The notes under the pieces are model-generated. The model was not told where the DNA came from. It worked only from the letters and a program-made list of their open reading frames with translations, and made no database searches. A program made the position numbers and the translations under genes. Shown here piece after piece: positions 18,162-25,645 of a stretch of DNA of 64,000 nt (the stretch's first letter is position 1; the number at the start of each line of letters is the position of its first letter). The stretch is from Aestuariivivens sediminis (GTDB taxonomy: Bacteria > Bacteroidota > Bacteroidia > Flavobacteriales > Flavobacteriaceae): positions 744,001-808,000 of the forward strand of contig NZ_JAKMCP010000001.1 of assembly GCF_022662105.1 (NCBI RefSeq). Direction: 5' to 3'.

Positions 18162-19262
18162 TTATTTTATCTTTATCGTTTTTCCCAATTTTGCACTTTT
18201 AACGGCTGCATCTAATATTTCTACAACAATAACATTATTTTCAAGTGATGTTAAAGCATACGGATCTAATTTTACTTTCCCCCTGACTACTGACTCCAAT
18301 AAGGCAAATGGGTCATTAAAGGGTGAAGGACGATCTTCTAGTGTAAAAGTCTCTTGCTCGAATTCATCATACCCTCTTGAATATTTAAGTCGAAGATCGT
18401 ATTTGTTATCTGCATAAATAACACCATCCAAACCATAAATTTCCATGTCCTTTCTCCCTATGGGCCAATTCCAGGACCCTTGTATAATGGCATTAACATT
18501 ATTATATGTTAAAATGATAATGGCATCATCATCTACATTAGGATTATTTTCAGGTTGTTGTTGTTGCGTTATGGCAGTTATGGTGTTAGGGCTTTTCCCT
18601 TTCATCAACCAAGTTACCAAATTTGCTCCGTAACAGCCAAAATCAGTAATCGCTCCACCACCATTTTGGACTGGATCGGTTAGCCATTCCAAAAATTCCT
18701 TATTGACCCCTATTTTTTTAGGTCCTTTATGCCCATCTCGTACAATCACTTTACGCAGAGCTCCGACTCGATTTTCTTGGAGCATTTCATAAGCCTTGTG
18801 GTTGGTTGGATACCATGTTGTTTCATAATTAGTAAGTAGCTGAATTTTATGTTTTTGAGCCAGTTTTTCCATCTTCTTAGCATGTTGTAAGTTTACAGCC
18901 ATTGGTTTTTCTACCATCACGTGTATGCCCTTGGGAGCACAAACCTCAACAACATGTAAATGTTCATATATAGACCCAAAAGCCACAACCGCTTCAGGCT
19001 GCATTTGCGCAATCATTTCCTCCAAAGTATCGTATACCATCGACATGGGATAACCATATTGTTCTGAATAGCGCTTAGCGAGTTCTTGGTTGGATTCTGA
19101 TATCCCCACAATTTTAATGTCATTTCGATTTAAATCAGAAAGTAAACCATGAACATGGGAGTGACTCAATCCCGCTATTCCAATTTTTAAAGGGGGTTCC
19201 TGGGCAAATCCCCTTAGCATCATAAGTAGAATAAGTCCGGTAATGCTAATCTTTTTTATCAT
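18162..19262 (-). CDS. secreted Gfo/Idh/MocA-family oxidoreductase
   Basis: About 366 residues. An N-terminal signal peptide (basic start, hydrophobic ILLMMLRGFAQ) precedes a Rossmann domain whose nucleotide loop is GIAGLSHSHVHG, an unusual form of GxGxxG. The family signature EKPMAVNLQHAKKM is near residue 120, and a C-terminal alpha/beta domain contains GGGAITDFGCYGAN. The start is ATG at 19262; the frame extends to a TTG at 19289, but the signal peptide begins at the ATG. Exported members of this family usually act on sugars or sugar derivatives. It is next to a broken GH16 glycosidase gene transcribed in the same direction, so both may derive from a carbohydrate locus. The substrate is not predictable. 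Confidence 0.88.
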   Translation of the reverse strand: MIKKISITGLILLMMLRGFAQEPPLKIGIAGLSHSHVHGLLSDLNRNDIKIVGISESNQELAKRYSEQYGYPMSMVYDTLEEMIAQMQPEAVVAFGSIYEHLHVVEVCAPKGIHVMVEKPMAVNLQHAKKMEKLAQKHKIQLLTNYETTWYPTNHKAYEMLQENRVGALRKVIVRDGHKGPKKIGVNKEFLEWLTDPVQNGGGAITDFGCYGANLVTWLMKGKSPNTITAITQQQQPENNPNVDDDAIIILTYNNVNAIIQGSWNWPIGRKDMEIYGLDGVIYADNKYDLRLKYSRGYDEFEQETFTLEDRPSPFNDPFALLESVVRGKVKLDPYALTSLENNVIVVEILDAAVKSAKLGKTIKIK

Positions 19263-19354
19263 TTTAATTTGTTTATTAGTCTTGCACAATACGCTCAGAT
19301 TAGTAAGGTCGAATATGGGAAAATTTTCCAGGAGTTATTTTTTAAACATTTATC

Positions 19355-20214
19355 TTATTTGGTAAAAAGTTTAATGTTGTCAATCCTCAAATAATTTTGC
19401 CATTTAGTTATACCCTCTGGCGATTCCGAGCGTGTGCCATTATTAAGTACAAGATACATATTTTTTGAAGGCCAATCTACAATACCTTTTGCGTCCAAAC
19501 GACGAACCTCCTTACCATCGATAAACCAAACCGCATATTCCGAAGTCCATAAAAACCCAGATATGTGCCACTCTCGGGCCTTATATTTTTTATTGAAATC
19601 TATAATAAATCGGATTTCCACTTATGTTCTGGCCATGAAGAATAGCATAAATGCATGCCCATAAGATCCTGCCCTAAATCACTGCGACAACCAAAGTATT
19701 CGAACAAATCCCATTCGGGACACCAACTTAAATCTTCTGGGATTAACCATATGGCTGGCCATACTTTTGTACCAATAGGAAATTTCGCCTTGAGCTCTAA
19801 ATAGTCGGTATTAAAATAGATTTTATGCATGGACATGACACAACCGGAACTGTAGAGGAATGTTTCTTGTGGACTGGTTCCCACTATTTTACGCTTTTGA
19901 TTTCGCAATACTAATTCTCCCTCTTCGATATAAACATCTTCATGGGTGAAATAGGCGTCATAGTTACGATTTAGCAGATAGCGCCCTTCTGCCCCGGGAA
20001 CCATATCTCCAGAAAGTGAATCTTTTCATCCAACTGTCCAATTCATAGGGCTTAATGTGCTAAATGGGTCCTCCCATTTTAGTTTATAGCCTAGATCTGT
20101 TACCGCATTAGGTAGCATGGTGGCAGAAAAACTTGTAACTGTTTTATTGGTTTTGCATCCTAGAATGAAACAAAAACAGACTGTAAGAATTCCTAATCCA
20201 ATACGATTGAACAC
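19355..20214 (-). pseudogene. GH16 family glycoside hydrolase lipoprotein, disrupted by a stop and a frameshift
   Basis: Three pieces of one gene. The first (from ATG 20214) has an SPII signal with lipobox FILGC and runs to NWTVG, then an in-frame TGA at 20028-20026. The frame continues with the catalytic region, including the GH16 motif EWDLFE with its two glutamates and aspartate (near CPEWDLFEYFG), up to HKWKSD at about 19608. One base is missing there (within GATTTATTA), and the last part, KAREWHISGFLWTSEY to the end, is in another frame. Repaired, it would be a normal-length enzyme of about 286 residues, a beta-1,3-glucanase, agarase or related endoglycanase. Either a young pseudogene or sequencing errors. 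No susC/susD genes are adjacent. Confidence 0.85.
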
Positions 20215-20319
20215 ATGAATTCTTCATTTTGATTAAGTAATTCAAATAATTTCATAGTGGCTTTTACGATCTTAATTTAAGGAATTTTCAAGGGAGTTGA
20301 TCCCTTTTATAAAGCCAAA

Positions 20320-20943
20320 TTACAGGTATTCCATATAAGCTTCTCTGGATATTTCTTCGGCTCCTAAACTTTCAAGATGACTGGTGTATACCTGACAGTC
20401 GATTAGTTTGTACCTGGTGTTTTGAATAAATGTAATAAAGCCTATTTTACTGGCATTGTTTTCTTTAGTGAACATGCTTTCACCGCAAAAAATACCATTA
20501 TTTAAATCAACTCCATAAAACCCTCCTACTAAATTAGCATTATCCCATACCTCAATTGATTTGGCATAGCCCAATTGGTGTAGATTAATATAGGCATCAA
20601 TCATACTATTCGTTATCCAGGTACCGGTTTGCCCACTTCGTTTCACTTTAGAACATTCCTTAATTACAACACTGAAGGCTTTATTAATGGTTACCTTGTA
20701 AGCGGTTTTTCTCATAACATGTTTCATGCTCCTAGAAACTTTCAACCTGTTTGGGTACAAAACAAATCTGGGATTCGGCGACCACCATAATATGGGATTA
20801 CCAGCTTCAAACCAAGGGAAAATGCCCGATCTATAGGCCAATACCAATCGTTCAGTCGACAAATCTCCACCAACGGCCAATAGTCCTTCCCGAGTTGCCT
20901 CGTTTACTGGAGGGAACCATAGTTCATTGGTTAAATAGGTCAT
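20320..20943 (-). CDS. aat: leucyl/phenylalanyl-tRNA--protein transferase
   Basis: A 207-residue enzyme that adds Leu or Phe to N-terminal Lys/Arg of proteins, marking them for ClpS/ClpAP degradation (N-degron pathway). Family motifs: WFPPVNEATREGLLAVGGDL, YRSGIFPWFEAGNPILWWSP, GYAKSIEVWDNANLVGG and GIFCGESMF. The GTWITNSMIDAY segment lies between. It is complete and of normal length. A terminator for the upstream DUF3127 gene lies directly before the start, so aat needs its own promoter, which I cannot place with confidence. Confidence 0.95.
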   Translation of the reverse strand: MTYLTNELWFPPVNEATREGLLAVGGDLSTERLVLAYRSGIFPWFEAGNPILWWSPNPRFVLYPNRLKVSRSMKHVMRKTAYKVTINKAFSVVIKECSKVKRSGQTGTWITNSMIDAYINLHQLGYAKSIEVWDNANLVGGFYGVDLNNGIFCGESMFTKENNASKIGFITFIQNTRYKLIDCQVYTSHLESLGAEEISREAYMEYL

Positions 20944-20953
20944 TTTAATTTTT

Positions 20954-20991
20954 CAAAAAAAAACCTCATAGTTATACTAAACAATGAGGTT
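20954..20991 (-). terminator. intrinsic terminator after the DUF3127 gene
   Basis: An inverted repeat AACCTCAT / ATGAGGTT (20962-20969 and 20984-20991) is followed on the minus strand by nine T. It lies 40 bases past the DUF3127 stop. Confidence 0.8.
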
Positions 20992-21030
20992 AGGTCCATA
21001 AAATCACTTCTATCAAAGGTACGACAAATA

Positions 21031-21411
21031 CTAAAATGGTAAATCGTCGTGATCGTCATCATTTAAGTCTTCCACAGGCTCAAAGGCATCAGCCGGCGGA
21101 ACAGGGGGTAAATTATCGCCAACAGATTCAGGTTGTAATGCCTCTATGCGCCAGCCCTGAATAGAATTAAAATATTTAGTTTCCCCTTGTGGATTTATCC
21201 ATTCCCTTCCGCGCAAATTAATATTGATTTTTACTTGCTGCCCTACTTGATAATCGTTGAGCAAGTCGGTTTTATCTTGGATAAATTCGATCAATATGTG
21301 CTGTGGATATTGCTCTTCTGTGGTTAGTACTATTTCCCTTTTTCTAAACCCATTGGTTCCAAATGTTTGGGTTTCGCCAATCATTTTAATTCTTCCTTGA
21401 ACTTCCATCAT
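21031..21411 (-). CDS. DUF3127 OB-fold-like protein with SSB-type acidic tail
   Basis: 126 residues. The first part (about 1-90) is beta-rich, as expected for DUF3127, a Bacteroidota family thought to have an OB fold. VGQQVKININLRGREW and YFNSIQGWRIE are conserved segments. After a Pro-rich linker (PPVPPADAFEP) the protein ends in a run of acidic residues and the tip DDLPF. The same tip closes the SSB protein encoded at 39.6 kb (DDDLPF), where it is the docking peptide for repair and replication proteins. This suggests DUF3127 works on nucleic acid or competes for SSB partners, but the function is not known. The transcript ends at a clear terminator. Confidence 0.9.
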   Translation of the reverse strand: MMEVQGRIKMIGETQTFGTNGFRKREIVLTTEEQYPQHILIEFIQDKTDLLNDYQVGQQVKININLRGREWINPQGETKYFNSIQGWRIEALQPESVGDNLPPVPPADAFEPVEDLNDDDHDDLPF

Positions 21412-21440
21412 TTAATATTTATATAATTATTTATTTGTTT

Positions 21441-22310
21441 TTAACTTAATAAGATATTCCAGGCACTTTCTACATCACCATAGCTCAAATAATTTTGTGC
21501 CAATTTGTGTTTTTCCACTCTCGTTGCATTCTTGAGGTTAGGATAACGGCGTAACTTATCGGTCATAAACGCTTCCACTTGAGCCTGACTTGGTATACGC
21601 TCAACATTGGCTAACATGCCTAAATCGTTACCTGTTAACACCGTGCTTTTTTTTATTTCATCGGGTAATTTATCAACCCCTATTCCCATGGTTGAAAGTG
21701 GTTTGGGAATCTGAAAAAATCCTATTTTAGCTCTGCTATAATAATTCCCCCCAGCCCTGGATACCAGATCCAATTTTTCCTGATTTATTGTCAAATCCTC
21801 ATTTAACACCTCATCATTAATATGAAACTTAACCACCTCACAAATAATCAAATTTCCAGCACCTCCATGTTCTCCTAAAGGAATAATCTCATTTACTTTG
21901 CACTCAAATTGTACGGGGGATTCCGCCACTCTATATGGTTTAACTATATCGGACTTCAACATGGTTAAACCGGCCTTTTCAAACTCATTGACACCTTGTG
22001 CATATTCAGTACTACTCAATGACATTTGATGAACAATATTGTAATTAACCACATTAATAACGACTTCTTTAGTTGCCTCGGCATTTAGCAGGGTGTGCTT
22101 TACAGTATTATCCCTAACACGGCGTGAAGGCGAAAACACCATTATTGGCGGGTTAGCACTAAAGACGTTAAAGAAACTAAATGGTGACAGATTAGGTTTG
22201 CCTTGAGCATCAACAGTACTAGCAAATGCAATGGGTCTTGGTGCCACGGCACTCAACAAATAACTGTGTACTTTTTTTGTTTCTAACGTATTGGGGTCAA
22301 ATGAGGTGAT
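21441..22310 (-). CDS. flavin reductase family (flavoredoxin-like) protein
   Basis: About 289 residues. An N-terminal FMN-binding split-barrel domain (VAPRPIAFASTVD, SPFSFFNVFSANPP, then STEYAQGVNEFEKAGL) is followed by a C-terminal extension typical of the Bacteroidota group. Such proteins bind FMN and reduce flavins or iron centres with NAD(P)H. The start needs care. The frame is open to 22391 and contains an ATG at 22358, but a TAnnTTTG box lies at 22345-22338. The TTG at 22310 gives the usual family N-terminus (ITSFDPNTLETKKVHSYLL). It is divergent from the histidine kinase gene. Confidence 0.85.
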   Translation of the reverse strand: MTSFDPNTLETKKVHSYLLSAVAPRPIAFASTVDAQGKPNLSPFSFFNVFSANPPIMVFSPSRRVRDNTVKHTLLNAEATKEVVINVVNYNIVHQMSLSSTEYAQGVNEFEKAGLTMLKSDIVKPYRVAESPVQFECKVNEIIPLGEHGGAGNLIICEVVKFHINDEVLNEDLTINQEKLDLVSRAGGNYYSRAKIGFFQIPKPLSTMGIGVDKLPDEIKKSTVLTGNDLGMLANVERIPSQAQVEAFMTDKLRRYPNLKNATRVEKHKLAQNYLSYGDVESAWNILLS

Positions 22311-22337
22311 CAATTGTTCCGATGTTCCGAGTTTCAA

Positions 22338-22345
22338 CAAAAGTA
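22338..22345 (-). promoter_or_regulatory. Bacteroidota -7 promoter box (TACTTTTG) for the flavin reductase
   Basis: A perfect TAnnTTTG core on the minus strand, 28 bases before the TTG at 22310. It lies inside the longer open frame, which is why I prefer the downstream start. Confidence 0.45.
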
Positions 22346-22440
22346 ACCAATCTGTCATGTAACTAAAAACAGATTTACTAACAACTTGCACAATAATATT
22401 AACAGAATTGCATTATATTACATGTTTATAAGCATAGTTA

Positions 22441-23592
22441 ATGATTTTTACCAAGTACAAAAACTCATTGCGCTGGATAATGATAATTGCATCATTTGTC
22501 ATTGTCTCATTGATTCTTTGGAACACTTATGTTTTTTTTCAAAATTTTAAAGCTGAAGAGCGAAGTAAAATGGAAATTTGGGCCAAAGCTCAAAAGGAAT
22601 TAAGCAAGAGTACAAACCTTAACGAAGACATCGGAGAACTTTCCATTGAAATTTTACAAAGCAATAAAACAACTCCAATGATTATCGTTAATCAAGACGG
22701 AAGTTTTGATTCTAATAACATTTCCCATGAAAAAAGTACCGACACGCTTTACATTAATAAACTTATTTCAAGGTTTCAAAATGAATACCAGCCTATTGAA
22801 GTTATTTATAATAATGAGGTCCTTTCGACCATTTATTACGGGAATTCTCCGCTTTTAAACAAATTAAAATATTATCCATTAGCCCTGTTGCTTATTATTA
22901 TTCTGTTCAGTGCTGTGGTTTATTTCTTTTATCGAAGCAATAAAAATGCAAGTCAAAACAAGTTATGGTCCGGAATGGCCAAAGAAACAGCCCATCAAAT
23001 AGGCACGCCATTATCGTCCTTAATTGGCTGGGCAGAACTTTTAAAAACCGAACAAGTCAATCCGAGTTATATTACTGAAATTGAAAAAGATGTTGATCGC
23101 TTAAAGACCATTACGGAACGATTTAGTAAAATAGGGTCGGTTCCGGCTTTGGAAATTGCCGATATTATTGAAGAAACTACCAATTCTTTTGATTACCTTA
23201 AGGTACGGTCTTCTAATCTTGTAGAGTTTGATATGAACATCCCTGACCATGAAATTCCTGTATTTTTAAACAAGCAACTATACAGTTGGGCCATCGAAAA
23301 TCTCGTGAAAAATGCCATTGATGCCATGAAAGGCAGAGGGAAACTCACTATAGAAATTTCACAAATTGAAAATAATATAAGAATAAAAGTTCGGGATACA
23401 GGGAAAGGAATTTTAAAAAAAGATTATAACAAAATATTCGAACCAGGTTACACCACGAAAAAAAGAGGTTGGGGTTTGGGGTTATCGCTCACTAAACGTA
23501 TAATTGAAGATTTCCATAATGGAAAAATTAAGGTGTTACACTCCGAAATTGGAAAAGGCACAACCATACAGATTTCGTTAAAACAGGCTTAA
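22441..23592 (+). CDS. membrane sensor histidine kinase (orphan)
   Basis: 383 residues: TM1 at about 12-32, a sensor domain of about 110 residues outside the membrane, TM2 at about 143-164, then a HisKA-like helix with the phosphorylated H185 in KETAHQIGTPLSS. The HATPase_c domain has the N box NLVKNAIDAM, DTGKGI, FEPGYTTKKRGWGLGLSLTKRI and a final GKGTTIQISL. There is no HAMP or PAS domain and no response regulator gene nearby, so the output partner is elsewhere. A small zinc-finger membrane protein follows after one base and is surely co-translated. The signal is unknown. Confidence 0.92.
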   Translation: MIFTKYKNSLRWIMIIASFVIVSLILWNTYVFFQNFKAEERSKMEIWAKAQKELSKSTNLNEDIGELSIEILQSNKTTPMIIVNQDGSFDSNNISHEKSTDTLYINKLISRFQNEYQPIEVIYNNEVLSTIYYGNSPLLNKLKYYPLALLLIIILFSAVVYFFYRSNKNASQNKLWSGMAKETAHQIGTPLSSLIGWAELLKTEQVNPSYITEIEKDVDRLKTITERFSKIGSVPALEIADIIEETTNSFDYLKVRSSNLVEFDMNIPDHEIPVFLNKQLYSWAIENLVKNAIDAMKGRGKLTIEISQIENNIRIKVRDTGKGILKKDYNKIFEPGYTTKKRGWGLGLSLTKRIIEDFHNGKIKVLHSEIGKGTTIQISLKQA

Positions 23593-23593
23593 T

Positions 23594-23944
23594 ATGAAAG
23601 ACCATTTTATACAAATTAAAGAAGTTCCCATTAAAAACAACTGTCCAATTTGCTATAATAATGATGGATTATTTTTAACCTTTAAGCAACGTATTATTCA
23701 TACTGATCTTTATAAACATATAACTTCTGAGATTAGTCATGATCTCAAATGTAAAACGTGCAATAGTGCTATTTACCCAGTGCAATGGACTGATGAATTC
23801 GAACAGGTTTTTGAATATCACAAAAAAGCATTAACGCCATATAAATCTTCCGTAAAATTAAAAAGAGCGTCATGGATTCTGTTGACAGCCTTGCTCCTAG
23901 TGATCGTTTCAATACTAACTTTAACGATTTACCATAGACTATAA
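23594..23944 (+). CDS. zinc-finger membrane protein downstream of the histidine kinase
   Basis: 116 residues. Two CxxC pairs (C17/C20 in NNCPICYNN and C53/C56 in LKCKTCNSAI) form a probable zinc ribbon. A helical spacer and a single C-terminal membrane helix (about 93-112) follow, giving a tail-anchored topology with the zinc domain in the cytoplasm. One base separates it from the kinase stop, so it belongs to the same operon and may be an accessory or output partner. I know no characterised relative. The last six bases overlap the convergent HIT gene. Confidence 0.8.
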   Translation: MKDHFIQIKEVPIKNNCPICYNNDGLFLTFKQRIIHTDLYKHITSEISHDLKCKTCNSAIYPVQWTDEFEQVFEYHKKALTPYKSSVKLKRASWILLTALLLVIVSILTLTIYHRL

Positions 23945-24328
23945 GTGTGATTTTATGGCATTGGCTGTCTCCTCAAAAGCCTCAGGTGTTAAAGCCGTCT
24001 TATTTATAAACCGGGCATCTTCCATAGTATGAAGCGGTATTAAATGCACATGCACATGGGGTACTTCCAATCCAATCACACTAACGCCAATGCGTTTACA
24101 CGGTATGGCCTTTTCAATTGCTTTGGCAATTCGACGTGAAAATGACATTAATCCGTTGTAAGTGGCTTCATCTAAATCAAAAATCTTATCAACTTCTTGC
24201 TTTGTAACACATAAGGTATGACCTCTACTATTGGGATTAATATCCAAAAATGCAAAAAACTGATCGGTTTCAGCAATTTTATAGCACGGAATTTCACCAT
24301 TAATTATCTTGGTAAAAATTGAAGCCAT
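23939..24328 (-). CDS. HIT-family nucleotide hydrolase
   Basis: A 129-residue histidine triad protein. It has the family N-terminus IFTKIINGEIPCYKIAE and the catalytic triad HVHVHLIPL at 91-99. It acts on purine nucleoside phosphoramidates or dinucleoside polyphosphates (Hint/HinT type). greA lies upstream on the same strand, 124 bases away, and the two are often neighbours in flavobacteria. Its 3' end overlaps the zinc-finger gene on the other strand by six bases. Confidence 0.94.
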   Translation of the reverse strand: MASIFTKIINGEIPCYKIAETDQFFAFLDINPNSRGHTLCVTKQEVDKIFDLDEATYNGLMSFSRRIAKAIEKAIPCKRIGVSVIGLEVPHVHVHLIPLHTMEDARFINKTALTPEAFEETANAIKSHL

Positions 24329-24452
24329 ATTTTTTAAAATGTTTTCGTGAGTGTTGTAAATATAAAAAGATTACCAATTAAAACTCAAGATTCATAGGTA
24401 ATAATAGCAATAGGTGTTACTCCTCCTTTATATAGTACATGATTAAGGCGAA

Positions 24453-24926
24453 TTATCTTGAAATTTCTATAATATCAAACTTCATAACGCCATTAGGGAC
24501 TTTAATTTCGGCAACATCACCAACAGATTTTCCCAGAAGTCCTTTTCCAATCGGTGAACTAACGGATATCTTACCAGAAGCCAAATCTGCTTCACTTTCG
24601 GCTACTAAGGTATAAACCATCTCCATACCATTAGTTTGGTTCTTTATTTTTACTTTAGACAGCACCAATACTTTGGAGGTATCTAACTGCGATTCGTCTA
24701 TTAATCGTGCATTGGCCAAAGTTTCTTCCAACTTTGAAATTTTCATTTCTAAAAGTCCTTGTGCCTCCTTAGCAGCATCGTATTCAGCATTTTCACTTAA
24801 ATCTCCCTTATCCCTGGCTTCGGCAATAGCTTGTGAAGCCTTCGGGCGCTCAACATCTTTAAGTTGATTTAACTCATGTCTTAATTTTTTTAATCCTTCG
24901 GCTGTGTAATAAGATACTTTACTCAT
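24453..24926 (-). CDS. greA: transcription elongation factor GreA
   Basis: 157 residues from ATG 24926. The frame runs further upstream to 24983, but MSKVSYYTAEGLKKLRHEL is the family N-terminus. An N-terminal antiparallel coiled coil (about 5-75, with LSENAEYDAAKEAQG and the acidic tip) is followed by the C-terminal FKBP-like domain (SPIGKGLLGKSVGDVAEIKVP). GreA enters the RNA polymerase secondary channel and stimulates cleavage of backtracked RNA. The leader carries a terminator-like hairpin (25000-25023), which may regulate it. Confidence 0.96.
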   Translation of the reverse strand: MSKVSYYTAEGLKKLRHELNQLKDVERPKASQAIAEARDKGDLSENAEYDAAKEAQGLLEMKISKLEETLANARLIDESQLDTSKVLVLSKVKIKNQTNGMEMVYTLVAESEADLASGKISVSSPIGKGLLGKSVGDVAEIKVPNGVMKFDIIEISR

Positions 24927-24999
24927 AACTTCATTGTTTTCATAATAAAAGATGCTGAAACCTATTTCGACTATAATGAGCACAGGAGTTCAGCATATA

Positions 25000-25023
25000 A
25001 AAAAATCTCGTATATACGAGACT
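25000..25023 (-). terminator. terminator-like hairpin in the greA leader
   Basis: A perfect 16-base palindrome TCTCGTATATACGAGA (25007-25022) is followed on the minus strand by seven T. It lies about 75 bases before the greA ATG and directly after a TATTTTTG promoter box (25037-25030), so it would form at the very 5' end of the transcript. No gene upstream on this strand would need a terminator here. Confidence 0.6.
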
Positions 25024-25029
25024 GTCTTA

Positions 25030-25037
25030 CAAAAATA
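25030..25037 (-). promoter_or_regulatory. Bacteroidota -7 promoter box (TATTTTTG) for greA
   Basis: A perfect TAnnTTTG core on the minus strand. The predicted start site is at about 25023, just ahead of the hairpin. This is the only good box between greA and the gene-free sequence upstream of it. Confidence 0.5.
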
Positions 25038-25185
25038 CAAAATTTAATTATATAACGTATACATGCCACCAAGTACTTTATCCTAGACCTGATATAAAAA
25101 ATAAAAATAACCTGAGGAAAAATACATAATATTTATAGTAATTTGCGTTTTATAATTAATTACGATTTAATCCCCAAAAGGTATT

Positions 25186-25608
25186 ATGAGATTGTCAATT
25201 TCGGTATTGGTGTTTTTCTTATTCGGTTGTAGTGTTTCCAAAGAAAATGAAAACTGCAATTTTTTGTTGGATATTGGTGTTAACGAATCCATAAACTTGA
25301 GCTACCCTACTTACAGTCTTCTGCAGTTTGCCGGTAACTCGGTTTATGTCCCCGGCATTGGAAATGGAGGAATAATCATTGCAAGCACTGGAGCTGACTT
25401 TTATGCATGGGATGCCAGTGACCCCAATCATATTCAAAGCAGTTGTTCCATTCTTGTTAATTCAGGATTGAACGCTACCTGCGGCTGTGATGATAAGAAT
25501 GAATATAGCTTAGTTAATGGGCAACCCTTAAATAACGGCGCTCTGTTATGTGGTTTACGAAATTATCGCGTGGAACAAAGTGGTAATACATTAAGAATAT
25601 ATAATTGA
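25186..25608 (+). CDS. Rieske-fold-like lipoprotein lacking cluster ligands
   Basis: 140 residues: a signal peptide with lipobox LFGC (Cys 15), then a beta-rich domain. The pattern FYAWDASDPNHIQSSCSILVN ... CGCDDKNEYSLVNGQ ... LRNYRVEQSGNTLRIYN resembles flavobacterial Rieske-like lipoproteins. In true Rieske proteins the CxH and CxxH motifs bind [2Fe-2S]. Here those positions do not show paired Cys/His ligands, so an iron-sulfur cluster is unlikely. The remaining cysteines may form disulfides. The assignment to the Rieske fold is inference from the overall pattern, and the role is unknown. Expression is monocistronic, ending at the inverted repeat after the stop. Confidence 0.75.
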   Translation: MRLSISVLVFFLFGCSVSKENENCNFLLDIGVNESINLSYPTYSLLQFAGNSVYVPGIGNGGIIIASTGADFYAWDASDPNHIQSSCSILVNSGLNATCGCDDKNEYSLVNGQPLNNGALLCGLRNYRVEQSGNTLRIYN

Positions 25609-25609
25609 C

Positions 25610-25642
25610 CCTGACAGACTATTATAGGCCTGTCAGGTATTT
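25610..25642 (+). terminator. inverted repeat after the Rieske-like gene, possibly bidirectional
   Basis: CCTGACAG / CTGTCAGG (25610-25617 and 25630-25637) lies between two convergent genes, followed on the plus strand by TATTTTGATT. The T-tract is weak. It probably ends the plus-strand lipoprotein gene and perhaps also the TonB receptor gene. Confidence 0.55.
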
Positions 25643-25645
25643 TGA

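Noticed and set aside
20026-20028. In-frame TGA in the GH16 gene as a selenocysteine codon
   Set aside because: No Sec-type enzyme family is involved, no SECIS-like stem is seen right after it, and a second lesion (frameshift) shows the gene is simply broken.
22311-22391. Longer N-terminus for the flavin reductase
   Set aside because: The extra residues do not resemble the family, and a promoter core lies within them.
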